Counted from the stretch's first letter, positions 1 through 9,037 are shown. The stretch is 64,000 bases of DNA from Nonomuraea sp. NEAU-A123 (GCF_018603905.1 NZ_JAHFZZ010000004.1:62001-126000), one strand, 5' to 3'. The notes: generated by a model not told the origin, from the sequence alone. Translations and numbers: made by a program.

Positions 1-50
1 TCCCCTGACGAGCCGGACTCAGCGGCGACGCGCGCGACGCGGGGCGCGGC

Positions 51-1016
51 TCAGAGGCGGCGCAACGCGGGCAGCAGTTCCTTCTCGGCCCAGCCGAAGA
101 AGGGCTGCTGCTGGTCGTGGCCGATCTGTACGAGCGCGACGTGCGTGTAGCCGGCGTCGGTGTACTTCTTGACCGCCTCGACCACCGCGTCCACGTCGTC
201 GCCGCACGGCACGCTGGCGGCGACGTCCTCGGGCCGTACATAGTCGGCGTAGGCGGCGAAGTTGACCGGCCCCGGTAGCTCGGCCATGACCTTCCACCCG
301 GCCGCCGACCAGCGCCACAGCCGGTGGGCCCGCTCCTTGGCCGCCTCCGCGTCGGTGTCGTACGCGATGGCGAGCTGCCCGTACACCGGCTTGCCCGACC
401 CGCCGAGCGCGGTGAACTGATCCACCACCTCCGGCAGCGGCTCATTGATGATCAGCAGGTCGCCGAGCTCGGCGGCGAGGTCCGCCGACTGACCGCCGGA
501 GGCCGCGATGCCGATCGGCACCGGGCGCTCGGGCAGGTCGTAGAGCTTGGCCGAGTCCACGTTGTAGAACTCGCCCTGGTAGGTGACATAGTCGCCGGAG
601 AACAGCTCCTTGATGATCTGGACGGCCTCGCGGAACATCCGGTGCCGGGTGTTGACCGGGGGCCAGCCCTCGCCGATCACGTGCTCGTTCAGGTTCTCGC
701 CGGCGCCCAGCCCCAGCGTGAACCGGCCATCGCTGAGCACGCCCATCGTGGCGGCCTTCTGCGCGACCACGGCCGGGTGGTACCGCATGATCGGGCACGT
801 CACATAGGTCATGAAGGGCAGCCGCTCGGTGGCGTTCGCCACGGCGCCCAGGACCGACCAGGCGTAGGCCGCGTGCCCCTGCTCCTCGACCCAGGGGAAG
901 TAGTGGTCGGAGATGACCGCGTAGTCGAATCCGGTTCGCTCGGCCGCGGCCGCGTCGTCCACGAGTTGCCGGGCCGGAGTCTGCTCGCACATCAGGGTGT
1001 ATCCGATTTCTGCCAT
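51..1016 (-). CDS. LLM-class F420-dependent oxidoreductase
   Basis: This 321-aa protein has the fold and layout of luciferase-like monooxygenase (LLM) oxidoreductases that use coenzyme F420. The N-terminus (MAEIGYTLMCEQ) and the stretch SDHYFPWVEEQGHAAYAWSVL match the F420-dependent glucose-6-phosphate dehydrogenase-related family, and GLGAGENLNEHV is the usual loop near the cofactor. I chose the ATG at 1016 because the longer reading frame to 1055 adds residues with no family similarity. The substrate cannot be deduced. It is convergent with nothing and lies just downstream of the DoxX-like gene on the same strand. The family call is secure; the specificity is unknown. Confidence 0.88.
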   Translation of the reverse strand: MAEIGYTLMCEQTPARQLVDDAAAAERTGFDYAVISDHYFPWVEEQGHAAYAWSVLGAVANATERLPFMTYVTCPIMRYHPAVVAQKAATMGVLSDGRFTLGLGAGENLNEHVIGEGWPPVNTRHRMFREAVQIIKELFSGDYVTYQGEFYNVDSAKLYDLPERPVPIGIAASGGQSADLAAELGDLLIINEPLPEVVDQFTALGGSGKPVYGQLAIAYDTDAEAAKERAHRLWRWSAAGWKVMAELPGPVNFAAYADYVRPEDVAASVPCGDDVDAVVEAVKKYTDAGYTHVALVQIGHDQQQPFFGWAEKELLPALRRL

Positions 1017-1051
1017 GGTGTGCCGCCTACCCGGGTTCGCGGACGTTAACT

Positions 1052-1471
1052 TCAACGTTGGGTCAGCTCATCCACCACCAGGCCCAGCCCGATGCCCAGC
1101 AGCCAGATGTCCTTGGCGATGCCGATCCCCTGCTCCGAGGGGCGCAGACTGCCCTCTTCGCGCAGCCCCGGCATCTTGAGGTAGAAGCCGAGCAGCCCGC
1201 CGGCGAACGCGGTGAGCGCCGCCCCCGCGACCAGCGACGGCACCATCGGGATCAGCAGCGCGGCCCCCACGGCGATCTCCGCCTTCGAGAACAGCCCCAC
1301 GAACGTCTCGGGGTCGTGCTCGCCCAGGAACGGGAAGGCCGTGGCCGCCATGCCGTGCACGCCGGTCGCGGTCTCCCGATCGGCTTTGGCCTTGGACAGC
1401 CCGGAGTTCAGGATGTACACCCCTGCGGCCACGCGAGGCGGCCACTGATAGGCGCGGGCGAAGATCTTCAT
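1052..1471 (-). CDS. DoxX-family membrane protein
   Basis: A 139-aa integral membrane protein with four hydrophobic segments, including stretches around FVGLFSKAEIAVGAALLIP and AGAALTAFAGGLLGFYL. The pattern fits the DoxX/DoxD-like family of small four-helix membrane proteins, whose actinobacterial members have no firmly known role and are often linked to redox stress. The ATG at 1471 is preceded by GGAGG at good spacing, which favours it over the upstream start at 1630. Its stop lies 36 bp before the start of the F420 oxidoreductase, so the two are probably co-transcribed. Confidence 0.75.
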   Translation of the reverse strand: MKIFARAYQWPPRVAAGVYILNSGLSKAKADRETATGVHGMAATAFPFLGEHDPETFVGLFSKAEIAVGAALLIPMVPSLVAGAALTAFAGGLLGFYLKMPGLREEGSLRPSEQGIGIAKDIWLLGIGLGLVVDELTQR

Positions 1472-1599
1472 GATTCCTCCCGAAACCGAAGTCGCGTTCG
1501 GGTCTTGCCCCTTACCATCCATCACACGCGTCCGGTGACCGGCCTTGACCAAGACTTCAAGGGCCGCCCTCACGGCCGGACGCGCACTAGTGTGCTGCT

Positions 1600-4500
1600 G
1601 TGACAACTGGCGCATACCTGAGATATCCACATCTGCACGGTGACCTGGTCACCTTCGTCGCCGACGACGATGTCTGGCTGGCACCCGTCGCGGGCGGACG
1701 GGCATGGCGGTTCACCGCCGACCGCACGCCCGTGTCGTTCCCCAGGTTCTCGCCCGACGGCGCCCGCATCGCGTGGACCAGCCATCGTGAGGGACTGCCC
1801 GAAGTGTTCGCCGCCGAGCTCGACGGGGCCGAGGGCGAGCGGCTGACCCACTGGGGCAGCGCGACGACCGGCTCGCGCGGCTGGACCGCCGGTGGGGATG
1901 TGCTCGCGGTCAGCGCGGCGGGCGAGGGCGGGCGCACCAGGACCTGGGCGTACGCGGTGCCGCTCGACGGCGGCCAGGCGGTGCGCCTGCCGTACGGGTG
2001 GGTGAGCGACGCCGCCGTCAGCGGGGACCGGGTCGCGACCGTCTCCTCGATCTGGCGCGAGCCGTCACAGTGGAAGCGCTACCGGGGCGGTACGGCGGGC
2101 AAGCTCTGGGTCGACGCCGACGGGAGCGGTGAGTTCGCCCGGCTGTTCGCCGACAGCGACGCACAGCACTGGTCGGCCATGTGGGTGGGCGACCGCGTCG
2201 CCTTCCTGGCCGACGTCGACGGCACCGGCAACGTGTACTCGGCCCTGCCCGACGGGTCCGGCCTGCGCAAGCACACGGGGCACGACGAGTTCTACGCCCG
2301 CCACGCCTCGACCGACGGGGAGCGGGTGGTCTACAGCCATGCCGGCGATCTGTGGCTGCTGGACAGTCTCGACGGCGAGCCGTACAAGCTGGAGGTCAAG
2401 CTCGGCGGGCCGCGCCCGGCTCGCGCGCGGCGACCGGCGCCGGCTCGCGTCGGCGGGTTCTCGCCGGACGAGACCGGCCGGGCGAGCGCGGTCGAGATCC
2501 GCGGCACCGCCCACTGGGTGACCCACCGCGACGGGCCCGCGGGCGCGTTGCGGGTGGAGCCCGGGGTCCGGGTACGGCTGCCGCGCGTGCTCGACGCCGA
2601 CGGCCGGGCGGTCTGGGTGTCGGACGCCACCGGCGAGGACGGCCTGGAGATCGGCACGCCCGGCGGCGAGATCCGCACCCTGGCGGCAGGAGAGCTGGGC
2701 CGGGTGCTCCAGTTGGCCGCCTCGCCGGACGGCAAGCACGTGGCCGCCGCCACGCACGACGGGCGGCTGCTGGTCATCGACCTCGAATCCGGAAATGTCC
2801 GGGAATTGGATCGCACGACGCAGGGCGACGTCAGCGGGCTGACGTTCTCGCCGGACTCGTCCTGGCTGGCCTGGGTGCACCCGCACGACGAGCGGCTGTC
2901 GCAGATCAGGATGGGCCGCCTCGACGGGACCTCCGTCATCGACGTGACGCCGCTGCGGTTCGCCGACTATGACCCGGTGTTCACCAGGGACGGCAAGCAT
3001 CTGGCGTTCCTGTCGGTGCGGACGTTCGACCCGATCTACGACGCGCACGTGTTCGACCTGTCGTTCCCGGCCGGCTGCCGGCCGTACATCGTGCCCTTGC
3101 AGGCGACGACGCCCTCACCCTTCGACCCGAGCCTGCAGGGGCGCGGGTTCAACGGCGAGGACGACAAGCCCGCCTCGGCCTCGGCCTCGGAGGAGAAGAA
3201 GGGCTCGGAGAAGAAGGACGCCGAGCCGCCGCGTACCGAGGTGGACGCCGAGGGGCTGGCCTCGCGGGTGGTGCCCGTGCCTGTCCCGGCGGCGCACTAT
3301 CGCAACCTGCGTACCGCCAAGGACGCCCTGATCTGGCTGCGCCACCCCGTCGCCGGTCAGCTCGGCGACGGCACCGACGCGGCGGCCGAGACCGTCCTCG
3401 AACGCTACGACCTCAAGAAGCGCGCCAAGTCTGAGCTCGGCAAGGAGACGCGCGCCTTCGAGGTGAGCGGCGACGGCACCAGGCTCGTCCTCAACGGCAA
3501 GAACGGCCTGCAGACCCGCGCCAGCGGTGAGGGCGACGAGGTCGTCACCATCGACCTCGACCGGATCACGGTCCAGATCGACCCGATCGCCGAGTGGCGG
3601 CAGGGCTACGCCGAGGCCGGGCGGCTGATGCGCGACCACTTCTGGCGCGCCGACATGAACGGCGTCGACTGGCAGGGCGCGCTCGACCGCTACGCGCCGC
3701 TGGTCGAACGGATCGGCGCCTACTCCGAGCTCATCGACCTGCTCTGGGAGGTACAGGGCGAGCTGGGCACCTCGCACGCCTACGCCCGCGCCAGCGGCGG
3801 ATCCTACGACCCGCGCCGCCGCCAGGGCCTCCTCGGCGCCGACATCACCCGCGACCCGGAAGGCGTCTGGCGCGTCGAGCGGATCCTGCCCGGCGAGTCG
3901 TCCGACCACGACGCGCGCTCGCCGCTGCTCGCGCCGGGCGTCGCCGTGCGCGTGGGCGACGCGATCGTGGCGGTGGGCGGCCGGCCCGTCGATCCCGTAC
4001 GCGGTCCGCTGGCCGCCCTGTCCGGCACGGCCGGCCAGCCCATCGAGCTGACCGTACGACCGGCGTCGGGCGGCGAGACACGCCGGGTGGTGGTCACCCC
4101 GATCTCGGACGAGACGCAGCTGCGCTACCACGACTGGGTGGAGGGCCGCCGGGCCTACGTCAGGGAGGCGTCGGACGGCCGGCTCGGCTACCTGCACGTA
4201 CCCGACATGGTGGCCTCCGGGTGGGCGCAGTTCCACCGTGACCTGCGTACGGAGATGGCCCGCGAAGGGCTGGTCGTGGACGTACGCGAGAACGGCGGCG
4301 GGCACACCTCCGAGCTCGTCCTGGAGAAGCTGTCCCGCCGGGTCTCCGGCTGGGCGCACGCGCGCGGCTACGAGCCGATGCGCTACCCGGAGGACTCGCC
4401 GCGCGGCCCGATCGTGGCCGTCACCGACGAGTTCGCGGGCTCGGACGGCGACATCGTCAGCGCGGGCATCAAGAACCTGCGGATCGGTCCGCTGGTGGGC

Positions 4501-4776
4501 ACCCGGACGTGGGGCGGGGTGATCGGCATCGACTCGCGGTACTCGCTGGTGGACGGGACCCTGGTGACCCAGCCCCGCTACTCGTTCTGGCTGGCGGGTC
4601 AGGGCTGGGGCGTGGAGAACTACGGCGTCGACCCCGACATCGAGGTGATCATCACGCCGCAGGACCGGGTGGCCGGCCGCGATCCGCAATTGGAGAAGGC
4701 GGTCGAACTCGCGCTCGCCGCCCTGACCGAGAACCCCGCGGCCATGCCTCCCGACCTGCCGCCCCTCCCGGCCTGA
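1600..4776 (+). CDS. Tricorn protease homologue (S41 family)
   Basis: A 1058-aa cytosolic protease of the tricorn family, which degrades peptides released by larger proteases such as the proteasome. The first half is made of beta-propeller repeats (SPDGARIAW, SPDGKHVAAA, SPDSSWLAW motifs). A linker rich in Lys/Glu near residues 520-545 leads to a C1-type domain, a PDZ domain (around 790-850) and the S41 catalytic domain. The catalytic residues of Thermoplasma tricorn are all recognisable: Ser725-His726 in GTSHAYA, Ser948-Asp949 in AGSDGDIVS and Glu1006 in VENYGVDPD, with the expected spacing. The start is GTG at 1600. It is divergent from the DoxX-like gene. Confidence 0.95.
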   Translation: MTTGAYLRYPHLHGDLVTFVADDDVWLAPVAGGRAWRFTADRTPVSFPRFSPDGARIAWTSHREGLPEVFAAELDGAEGERLTHWGSATTGSRGWTAGGDVLAVSAAGEGGRTRTWAYAVPLDGGQAVRLPYGWVSDAAVSGDRVATVSSIWREPSQWKRYRGGTAGKLWVDADGSGEFARLFADSDAQHWSAMWVGDRVAFLADVDGTGNVYSALPDGSGLRKHTGHDEFYARHASTDGERVVYSHAGDLWLLDSLDGEPYKLEVKLGGPRPARARRPAPARVGGFSPDETGRASAVEIRGTAHWVTHRDGPAGALRVEPGVRVRLPRVLDADGRAVWVSDATGEDGLEIGTPGGEIRTLAAGELGRVLQLAASPDGKHVAAATHDGRLLVIDLESGNVRELDRTTQGDVSGLTFSPDSSWLAWVHPHDERLSQIRMGRLDGTSVIDVTPLRFADYDPVFTRDGKHLAFLSVRTFDPIYDAHVFDLSFPAGCRPYIVPLQATTPSPFDPSLQGRGFNGEDDKPASASASEEKKGSEKKDAEPPRTEVDAEGLASRVVPVPVPAAHYRNLRTAKDALIWLRHPVAGQLGDGTDAAAETVLERYDLKKRAKSELGKETRAFEVSGDGTRLVLNGKNGLQTRASGEGDEVVTIDLDRITVQIDPIAEWRQGYAEAGRLMRDHFWRADMNGVDWQGALDRYAPLVERIGAYSELIDLLWEVQGELGTSHAYARASGGSYDPRRRQGLLGADITRDPEGVWRVERILPGESSDHDARSPLLAPGVAVRVGDAIVAVGGRPVDPVRGPLAALSGTAGQPIELTVRPASGGETRRVVVTPISDETQLRYHDWVEGRRAYVREASDGRLGYLHVPDMVASGWAQFHRDLRTEMAREGLVVDVRENGGGHTSELVLEKLSRRVSGWAHARGYEPMRYPEDSPRGPIVAVTDEFAGSDGDIVSAGIKNLRIGPLVGTRTWGGVIGIDSRYSLVDGTLVTQPRYSFWLAGQGWGVENYGVDPDIEVIITPQDRVAGRDPQLEKAVELALAALTENPAAMPPDLPPLPA

Positions 4777-4786
4777 TCAGCACGTC

Positions 4787-4893
4787 GTGGTGGGTCCCGC
4801 GGGACCCACCGTGATCAAGGGAGACGTCGCCGAGGAGGTCGCCGCGCTCAAGGCCGAGGAGGGCGGCGACCTGCTGATCTACGGGCGCCATCG
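4787..4893 (+). pseudogene. C-terminal fragment of a DHFR/RibD-C-like reductase
   Basis: About 35 codons read as GPTVIKGDVAEEVAALKAEE followed by GGDLLIYGRHR. This matches the region before the C-terminal strand of the dihydrofolate-reductase-like RibD C-domain family (KGDVAEEVxxLK...GGDLLIYG). No start, no N-terminal half and no proper C-terminus remain, and the sequence runs out toward the stop of the aminotransferase. An N-terminal fragment of the same family occurs at 46379-46597. Confidence 0.6.
4789..4810. terminator. Perfect 22-bp palindrome, likely terminator
   Basis: GGTGGGTCCCG and its exact complement meet at 4799/4800 just after the tricorn stop codon. There is no T tract, as is common for high-GC actinomycete terminators. 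It lies inside a relic of a DHFR-like gene. Confidence 0.5.
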
Positions 4894-4900
4894 TCCTGGA

Positions 4901-6037
4901 CTACCGCCCCGCGGCCTGGCTTCCGCTGGTCTCCGCCTGTGCGATGCGGTCGAGGATCTCGGTCAGGATGGGCTCGGTGGTGGCGAAGTTCAGGCGTACG
5001 GAGTGCGCGCCGCCGGGCCCGAACGTGGCGCCGTCGCTCAGCATGACCTTGGCGTCGCGTTCGAGCATCTCCGGTACGCCTGGGCGGCCGTAGTCGAGCC
5101 AGGCCAGATAGGTGGCCTCTGGGATGCGGTACCCGACTCCCTCGGGGAGGCGGTCGGCGATCATCCTGCGGTTCCGGTCGAGCAGGGCACGGGTCTCCTG
5201 AAGCCAGGCGTCACCGTGCCGCCAGGCCGCCACCGTCGCCTCCACGCCGAACAGGTTGGCTGAGCCGTACAAGAAGGGCGGCTGCGCGCCGAGCACCTTA
5301 CGCAGCTCCGGCGAGCCGATGTGGGCGACCGAGCAGCGGATGCCGCCGAGGTTGAACGCCTTGGTCGCGGAGGTGAGCGTGACGGTCCGCTCGGGCAGGA
5401 TGGTGGCGAACGGGATGTGCTGGTGCGGGGCATACGTGAGGTCGGCGTGGATCTCGTCGGCGATGACCAGGAGATCGTGGCGTTCGGCATGCTCGGCCAG
5501 CTCGGTCAGCTCCTCGCGGGTGAAGACCCGGCCTGTGGGGTTGTGCGGATTGACCAGCAGCAGCACCTTGCACCTGGACAGATCAGGCACCTCGAACCGC
5601 CACGAATCCCCATCGGCGCTCAGCTGCAGCGGGTGCAGCGGCCGATCCATGCTCTCCAGCGTGCCGAGAAACGGGGGATAGGCCGGAGTGTGCACGGCCA
5701 CACCGTCGCCCGGGCGGGTCCATACGTGGAGGAGCACCTGGAGCGCCTGATTGATGTCGGTATAACTGCGCACATGCTCGAGATCCGGCCGCCAGCCGTA
5801 CCGGCTCTCCATCCGCTCCACGAACGCCTCGGCCAGGGGGCCGCTGTGGGGGCTGTCCAGCCAGGTGGGGTAGCCGAGGTCGCCGTGGGCTCGGCGCTGG
5901 AGGGCGTCGATGACCTCTGGGGCGGTGGGGAGGTCCATGTCGGCTATCCAGGCGGGGATGACGCCGGGGGCGGCTTTGGCCCACTTGAACCCGTCATGTG
6001 TTGCCTTGAGGTCTTCTGCCCGTTTTATGTCGGTCAC
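4901..6037 (-). CDS. MalY/PatB-type PLP-dependent aminotransferase (C-S lyase family)
   Basis: A 378-aa fold-type I pyridoxal-phosphate enzyme. The sequence PGVIPAWIADMDLPTAPEVI near the N-terminus is the signature of the MalY/PatB cystathionine beta-lyase branch. NPHNPTGRVFT, DEIHADL and the PLP-lysine motif SATKAFNLGGIRCSVAHI are all intact, so it should be active. It probably cleaves a C-S bond of cystathionine-like substrates or transaminates an amino acid; sequence alone does not decide. The start is GTG at 6037. The 5' end and upstream region are partly duplicated at 8060-8134. Confidence 0.88.
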   Translation of the reverse strand: MTDIKRAEDLKATHDGFKWAKAAPGVIPAWIADMDLPTAPEVIDALQRRAHGDLGYPTWLDSPHSGPLAEAFVERMESRYGWRPDLEHVRSYTDINQALQVLLHVWTRPGDGVAVHTPAYPPFLGTLESMDRPLHPLQLSADGDSWRFEVPDLSRCKVLLLVNPHNPTGRVFTREELTELAEHAERHDLLVIADEIHADLTYAPHQHIPFATILPERTVTLTSATKAFNLGGIRCSVAHIGSPELRKVLGAQPPFLYGSANLFGVEATVAAWRHGDAWLQETRALLDRNRRMIADRLPEGVGYRIPEATYLAWLDYGRPGVPEMLERDAKVMLSDGATFGPGGAHSVRLNFATTEPILTEILDRIAQAETSGSQAAGR

Positions 6038-6056
6038 GCGGTCATTCTAGAAACCC
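5981..6056. repeat. Direct repeat copy 1 (aminotransferase 5' end)
   Basis: About 75 bp covering the first codons and upstream region of the aminotransferase recur at 8060-8134 in the same orientation with few changes; CTTGAGGTCTTCTGCCCG and GGTCATTCTAGAAACC are shared exactly. The two copies bracket the radical SAM fragment and the methyltransferase. Confidence 0.85.
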
Positions 6057-6122
6057 CCTCAGTTCCTGCCCTCCCCTCACGAACGCTTTCAGGTGACCAA
6101 TGCCGTCCGTATGCTGCTGTAG

Positions 6123-6190
6123 GTGGCTTCAGCCGAGCAAGAAATCACCTTCCGCACCCTTGACGGCCTCCACCTTGCCGGAACAGTCGT
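6123..6190 (+). pseudogene. N-terminal relic of an alpha/beta hydrolase
   Basis: Starting at a GTG, the frame reads VASAEQEITFRTLDGLHLAG then TVVVG, which resembles the start of alpha/beta hydrolases (EITFRTLDGLxLAGTLV). Similarity ends near 6190, where a different frame enters the C-terminal half of a radical SAM protein. It looks like a gene cut by the insertion of the island. Confidence 0.45.
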
Positions 6191-6816
6191 CGTGGGAGCT
6201 GTACGCCAAGCCTCGCGTCACGCTGGCGACCAGCTACTACAGCGACGTGGCGGAGCTGCACGACAGGGTCACCCGTCAGCCCAGGTCCCACACGCGGACT
6301 CGGGCGGCGATCGTCAAGGCTTTGGAATGTGGCATCCCGCTCAAGGTCGCGATCGTTGAGACGTTCGAGGGCCAGCGCGCCTACGAGGCGCACGCCGAGA
6401 TGATGGCCCTCGGCGTCCCGAACCTCGCCCCGGTCGATCGGATGCGTGGCATCGGCCGAGCCACCGAGGGGACGGGCATCGAGGCGACCTGCGCCGAACT
6501 GTGCGGCCAGTGCGGCAACGGCCGCGCCGCCGTCAATCCGGACGGGGACGTCACCATGTGCGTCATGTCGCGGTTCCTGCCCCCGGCCGGGAACGTGCGC
6601 GACACCCCGCTCGGCGAGATCCTCAACGGCCCGGCCTGGAACGCTCTGCTCCCGCTGGTGCCCCGACTCGGCGACAAACCGCCCTGCGCGCCGATATCGG
6701 AGTGCCCGCCAGCGAACGACGGCAACGACTGCCCGCCCGCCTCTACAGAGTGCGAGGGCAACGCACTGCTCCTGCCCATCCCCGCCGTCAACCTCCGCAA
6801 GGCAGGAAACCAGTGA
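6187..6816 (+). pseudogene. C-terminal half of a radical SAM/SPASM protein
   Basis: An open frame (from an ATG at 6100) becomes family-like from about 6187: SWELYAKPRVTLATSYYSD, then HTRTRAAIVKALECGIPLKV, and a SPASM-type cysteine region (CAELCGQCGNGRAAVNPDG, MCVMSRFLPPAGNVRD). This is the half of a radical SAM/SPASM peptide-maturase that follows the iron-sulfur site. The CxxxCxxC motif and roughly the first 150-200 residues are missing, so it cannot be a working radical SAM enzyme. Its TGA overlaps the GTG of the methyltransferase, so the pair was once an operon. Its loss of the front half coincides with the hydrolase relic. Confidence 0.75.
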
Positions 6817-7988
6817 ACGACCCGAACCCGGCGAGTGAATACTTGCTCATGGACTCCTGGAAGGACCACGCCCGCCAGCTCGCCGCCGCGGTGGCCCCGC
6901 CCGGGTCGCGGTGGCGCGCCCTGGTCGCCAACACCCAACGTCACCCGTTCGTTCCCCGTTGGTGGGCGAAGACGCCCGAGGGCTGGAAAGTGCGCATCGG
7001 CGACGGCGACCACGATCGGTGGCTGGCCGCCGCATACCGCGATTGGACCCTCGTCACCCGAGTGGGCGACGTCCACGTTGACCACGCCAGGCCCGACGCT
7101 CTCCTGCAAGGGTCCCCGACGTCGTCGAGCACGCTGCCCGGCTTGCTCGTGCAGATGTTCCGGCACGCCTCGATCGACAACCGGTCCATCGTCCTGGACG
7201 TGGGCACCGGCACCGGCTACGGCACGGCTCTTCTGTGCGCTCGGCTCGGCCACCCGAGGGTCACGGCGATCGACGTGGACCCGTATCTCACCGCGGCCGC
7301 CGAGAAGCGGCTGGACGAGATCGGCTACCGGCCGCAACTCCTCACCGCGGACGCCACGGCGGGCCCGCTGCCCGGGGAGTGGGACCGGATCATCGCCACC
7401 GTGGCGGTCAAACCGATCCCGCACTGCTGGCTGGCCGTGTTGAAGCCGGGCGGCCGGCTGGTGACCACGATCACCGGCACGAGCCTGATCATCACGGCTG
7501 ACAAGCAGGAGGACGGAGGCGCAGCCGGCAGGGTCGAGTGGGACCGTGCCGGGTTCATGCGTGCCCGGCACGGCAACGACTATCCGGCCCGTAACTGGGA
7601 CTCCCTTGAGCACGCCCGCACCGAGGAGGGTGAGCAGGTCGAATCCAGCCCCTTCCCGGTGATGGACGTGGTCAACGCGTGGGATGTCAGTACGATGCTG
7701 GCACTCATCGCGCCCGGCATCGAGCACCGCTTCATCACCTGCGACGACAGCAGCGACCGCGTCGCGCTCATGGCTCATGAGGATGGGTCGTGGGCTCGCG
7801 CCGAGGAGCGAGACGGCAAGGTGACCGTCCACCAGGGCGGGAAGCGCCGCCTCTACGGCTTCCTGGACCAGGTGCGCGATCACTGGCTGACCTACGGGGA
7901 ACTGCCGATCCGCGGCGCGCAGGCGGCCATCAGCCCTGAGGGGGTGATCACGCTCACGCGCGGCCGGTGGACCGCCACCATCCGATAG
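6813..7988 (+). CDS. PCMT-type (isoaspartate-like) SAM methyltransferase
   Basis: A 391-aa SAM-dependent methyltransferase. SIVLDVGTGTGYGTALLCARL is motif I, AIDVDPYLTAAAEKRLDEIG motif II, and the TSSSTLPGLLVQMFRHASI stretch before motif I is typical of protein-L-isoaspartate methyltransferase relatives. Such enzymes sit in actinobacterial peptide-maturation loci, where they methylate Asp side chains. Start GTG 6813 overlaps the stop of the truncated radical SAM gene. About 90 extra N-terminal residues and a 150-aa C-terminal region are longer than housekeeping PCMT. The gene is intact but has lost its presumed partners; its substrate is unknown. Confidence 0.75.
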   Translation: MNDPNPASEYLLMDSWKDHARQLAAAVAPPGSRWRALVANTQRHPFVPRWWAKTPEGWKVRIGDGDHDRWLAAAYRDWTLVTRVGDVHVDHARPDALLQGSPTSSSTLPGLLVQMFRHASIDNRSIVLDVGTGTGYGTALLCARLGHPRVTAIDVDPYLTAAAEKRLDEIGYRPQLLTADATAGPLPGEWDRIIATVAVKPIPHCWLAVLKPGGRLVTTITGTSLIITADKQEDGGAAGRVEWDRAGFMRARHGNDYPARNWDSLEHARTEEGEQVESSPFPVMDVVNAWDVSTMLALIAPGIEHRFITCDDSSDRVALMAHEDGSWARAEERDGKVTVHQGGKRRLYGFLDQVRDHWLTYGELPIRGAQAAISPEGVITLTRGRWTATIR

Positions 7989-8000
7989 ACCCTTCCCCGA

Positions 8001-8031
8001 CTGCGGGCCAAGTCCCCGTGACGGCCCGCAG
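8001..8031 (+). terminator. Hairpin after the methyltransferase gene
   Basis: A 9-bp perfect stem, CTGCGGGCC pairing with GGCCCGCAG, begins 13 bp after the stop of the methyltransferase gene. No T run follows. Confidence 0.5.
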
Positions 8032-8059
8032 CCACCCGCCCCGGCAGGGCCCGGTTCGG

Positions 8060-8134
8060 CCACTTGATCCGTTGTGTGTTGCCTTGAGGTCTTCTGCCCG
8101 CTTTATGTCGGTCGCGCGGTCATTCTAGAAACCA
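8060..8134. repeat. Direct repeat copy 2 (dead aminotransferase 5' end)
   Basis: Second copy of the sequence at 5981-6056. In this copy the aminotransferase start codon GTG has become GCG and the coding similarity stops after about 14 codons, so it is a remnant. The 7989-8263 stretch otherwise holds only the hairpin at 8001-8031 and no gene. Confidence 0.8.
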
Positions 8135-8263
8135 CCTTTGGTTTTGCCAGCCCATCCCCGGGACGCCGGAGCTGGTAGGCGGGCGCGGGCCGGCCTTTGA
8201 GCGCGTTCCGCGAGTCTCAACCGCATGTCGGCGGTGATCACGGCGGCGGTCACGTGGGGACGG

Positions 8264-9037
8264 TCACGCGCGAGGGGCGATCGGGCCGAGGTAGGTGCCG
8301 CCCGAGGCGTCGATGGTCTGGCCGGTTATCCACCGGCCTTGCGGTCCCGCCAGGAAGCCGATGACGTCGGCGACGTCCTCGGGCTCGCCGAGCCGGCCGA
8401 GCGCGGTGATCGCCTCCAGCCCGGCGACCACCTCGGGGATGGAGGTGAAGCCCGCGGTCAGGTCGGTCCGCACCGCGCCGGGCGCGACCGTGTTCACCGT
8501 GATACCTCGCCCGCCGAGCTCGTTGGCCAGTGACGGAGCCATCGACTCCAGCGCCGCCTTGCTCACGGTGTAGCCGATCTGCGTGGAGACCGCGAACCGG
8601 CTGGCCGTCGAGCCCATGTTGATGATGCGGCCGCCGTCGTTCAGCAGCGGCAGCGCGCACTGGATCACGAAGAACGGTGTGGCGACGTTGATCGCGAGCA
8701 GCCTGCCGAACTCCTCCGGAGTGACCTGTGAGATCGGGTTGCCCGAGCCGATGCCCGCGTTGTTGACCAGGATGTCCAGCCCGCGTCCCGCCAGCCCCGC
8801 GGTCAAGCCCTCGAACAGCCGGTCCACCGCGCCCTCGTCACCGAACCGGGCCTGCACGGTGAACGCCCGGCCGCCTGCCTCCTCGATCCGCGCCACAGTC
8901 TCCTTGGCCGCCCCCTCGTCGCTGCCGTAGTGGACGGCGACCAGCGCGCCCTCGGCGGCCAGTCGCAGCGCCACCGCCCGGCCGATGCCACGCGAACCGC
9001 CCGTCACCAACGCCGTCTTGCCTGCCAGAACGTCCAT
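8264..9037 (-). CDS. SDR-family oxidoreductase
   Basis: A 257-aa classical short-chain dehydrogenase/reductase. TGGSRGIGRAVA is the NAD(P)-binding glycine motif, VNNAGIGS the NNAG motif, and Ser in MGSTASRF with YTVSK supply the catalytic Ser-Tyr-Lys. The C-terminus (ITGQTIDASGGTYLG) is typical of the 3-oxoacyl-ACP reductase-like branch. The substrate is not evident. The 200 bp upstream (9038-9241) carries no gene and no clear operator. Confidence 0.88.
   Translation of the reverse strand: MDVLAGKTALVTGGSRGIGRAVALRLAAEGALVAVHYGSDEGAAKETVARIEEAGGRAFTVQARFGDEGAVDRLFEGLTAGLAGRGLDILVNNAGIGSGNPISQVTPEEFGRLLAINVATPFFVIQCALPLLNDGGRIINMGSTASRFAVSTQIGYTVSKAALESMAPSLANELGGRGITVNTVAPGAVRTDLTAGFTSIPEVVAGLEAITALGRLGEPEDVADVIGFLAGPQGRWITGQTIDASGGTYLGPIAPRA

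Noticed and set aside
2065-3048. Long antisense frame inside the tricorn gene (and a longer one at 3115-4689)
   Set aside because: Compositional shadow of a GC-rich gene: no family motif, Arg/His/Ala-rich sequence and no ribosome-binding site. The same applies to the antisense frames over nrdJ (15407-18223), the LAL gene (25526-26881) and the cyclase gene (30456-32243).
5981-8134. Insertion sequence or transposon
   Set aside because: The repeats are direct, long and derived from a gene start; no transposase, integrase or terminal inverted repeats are present.
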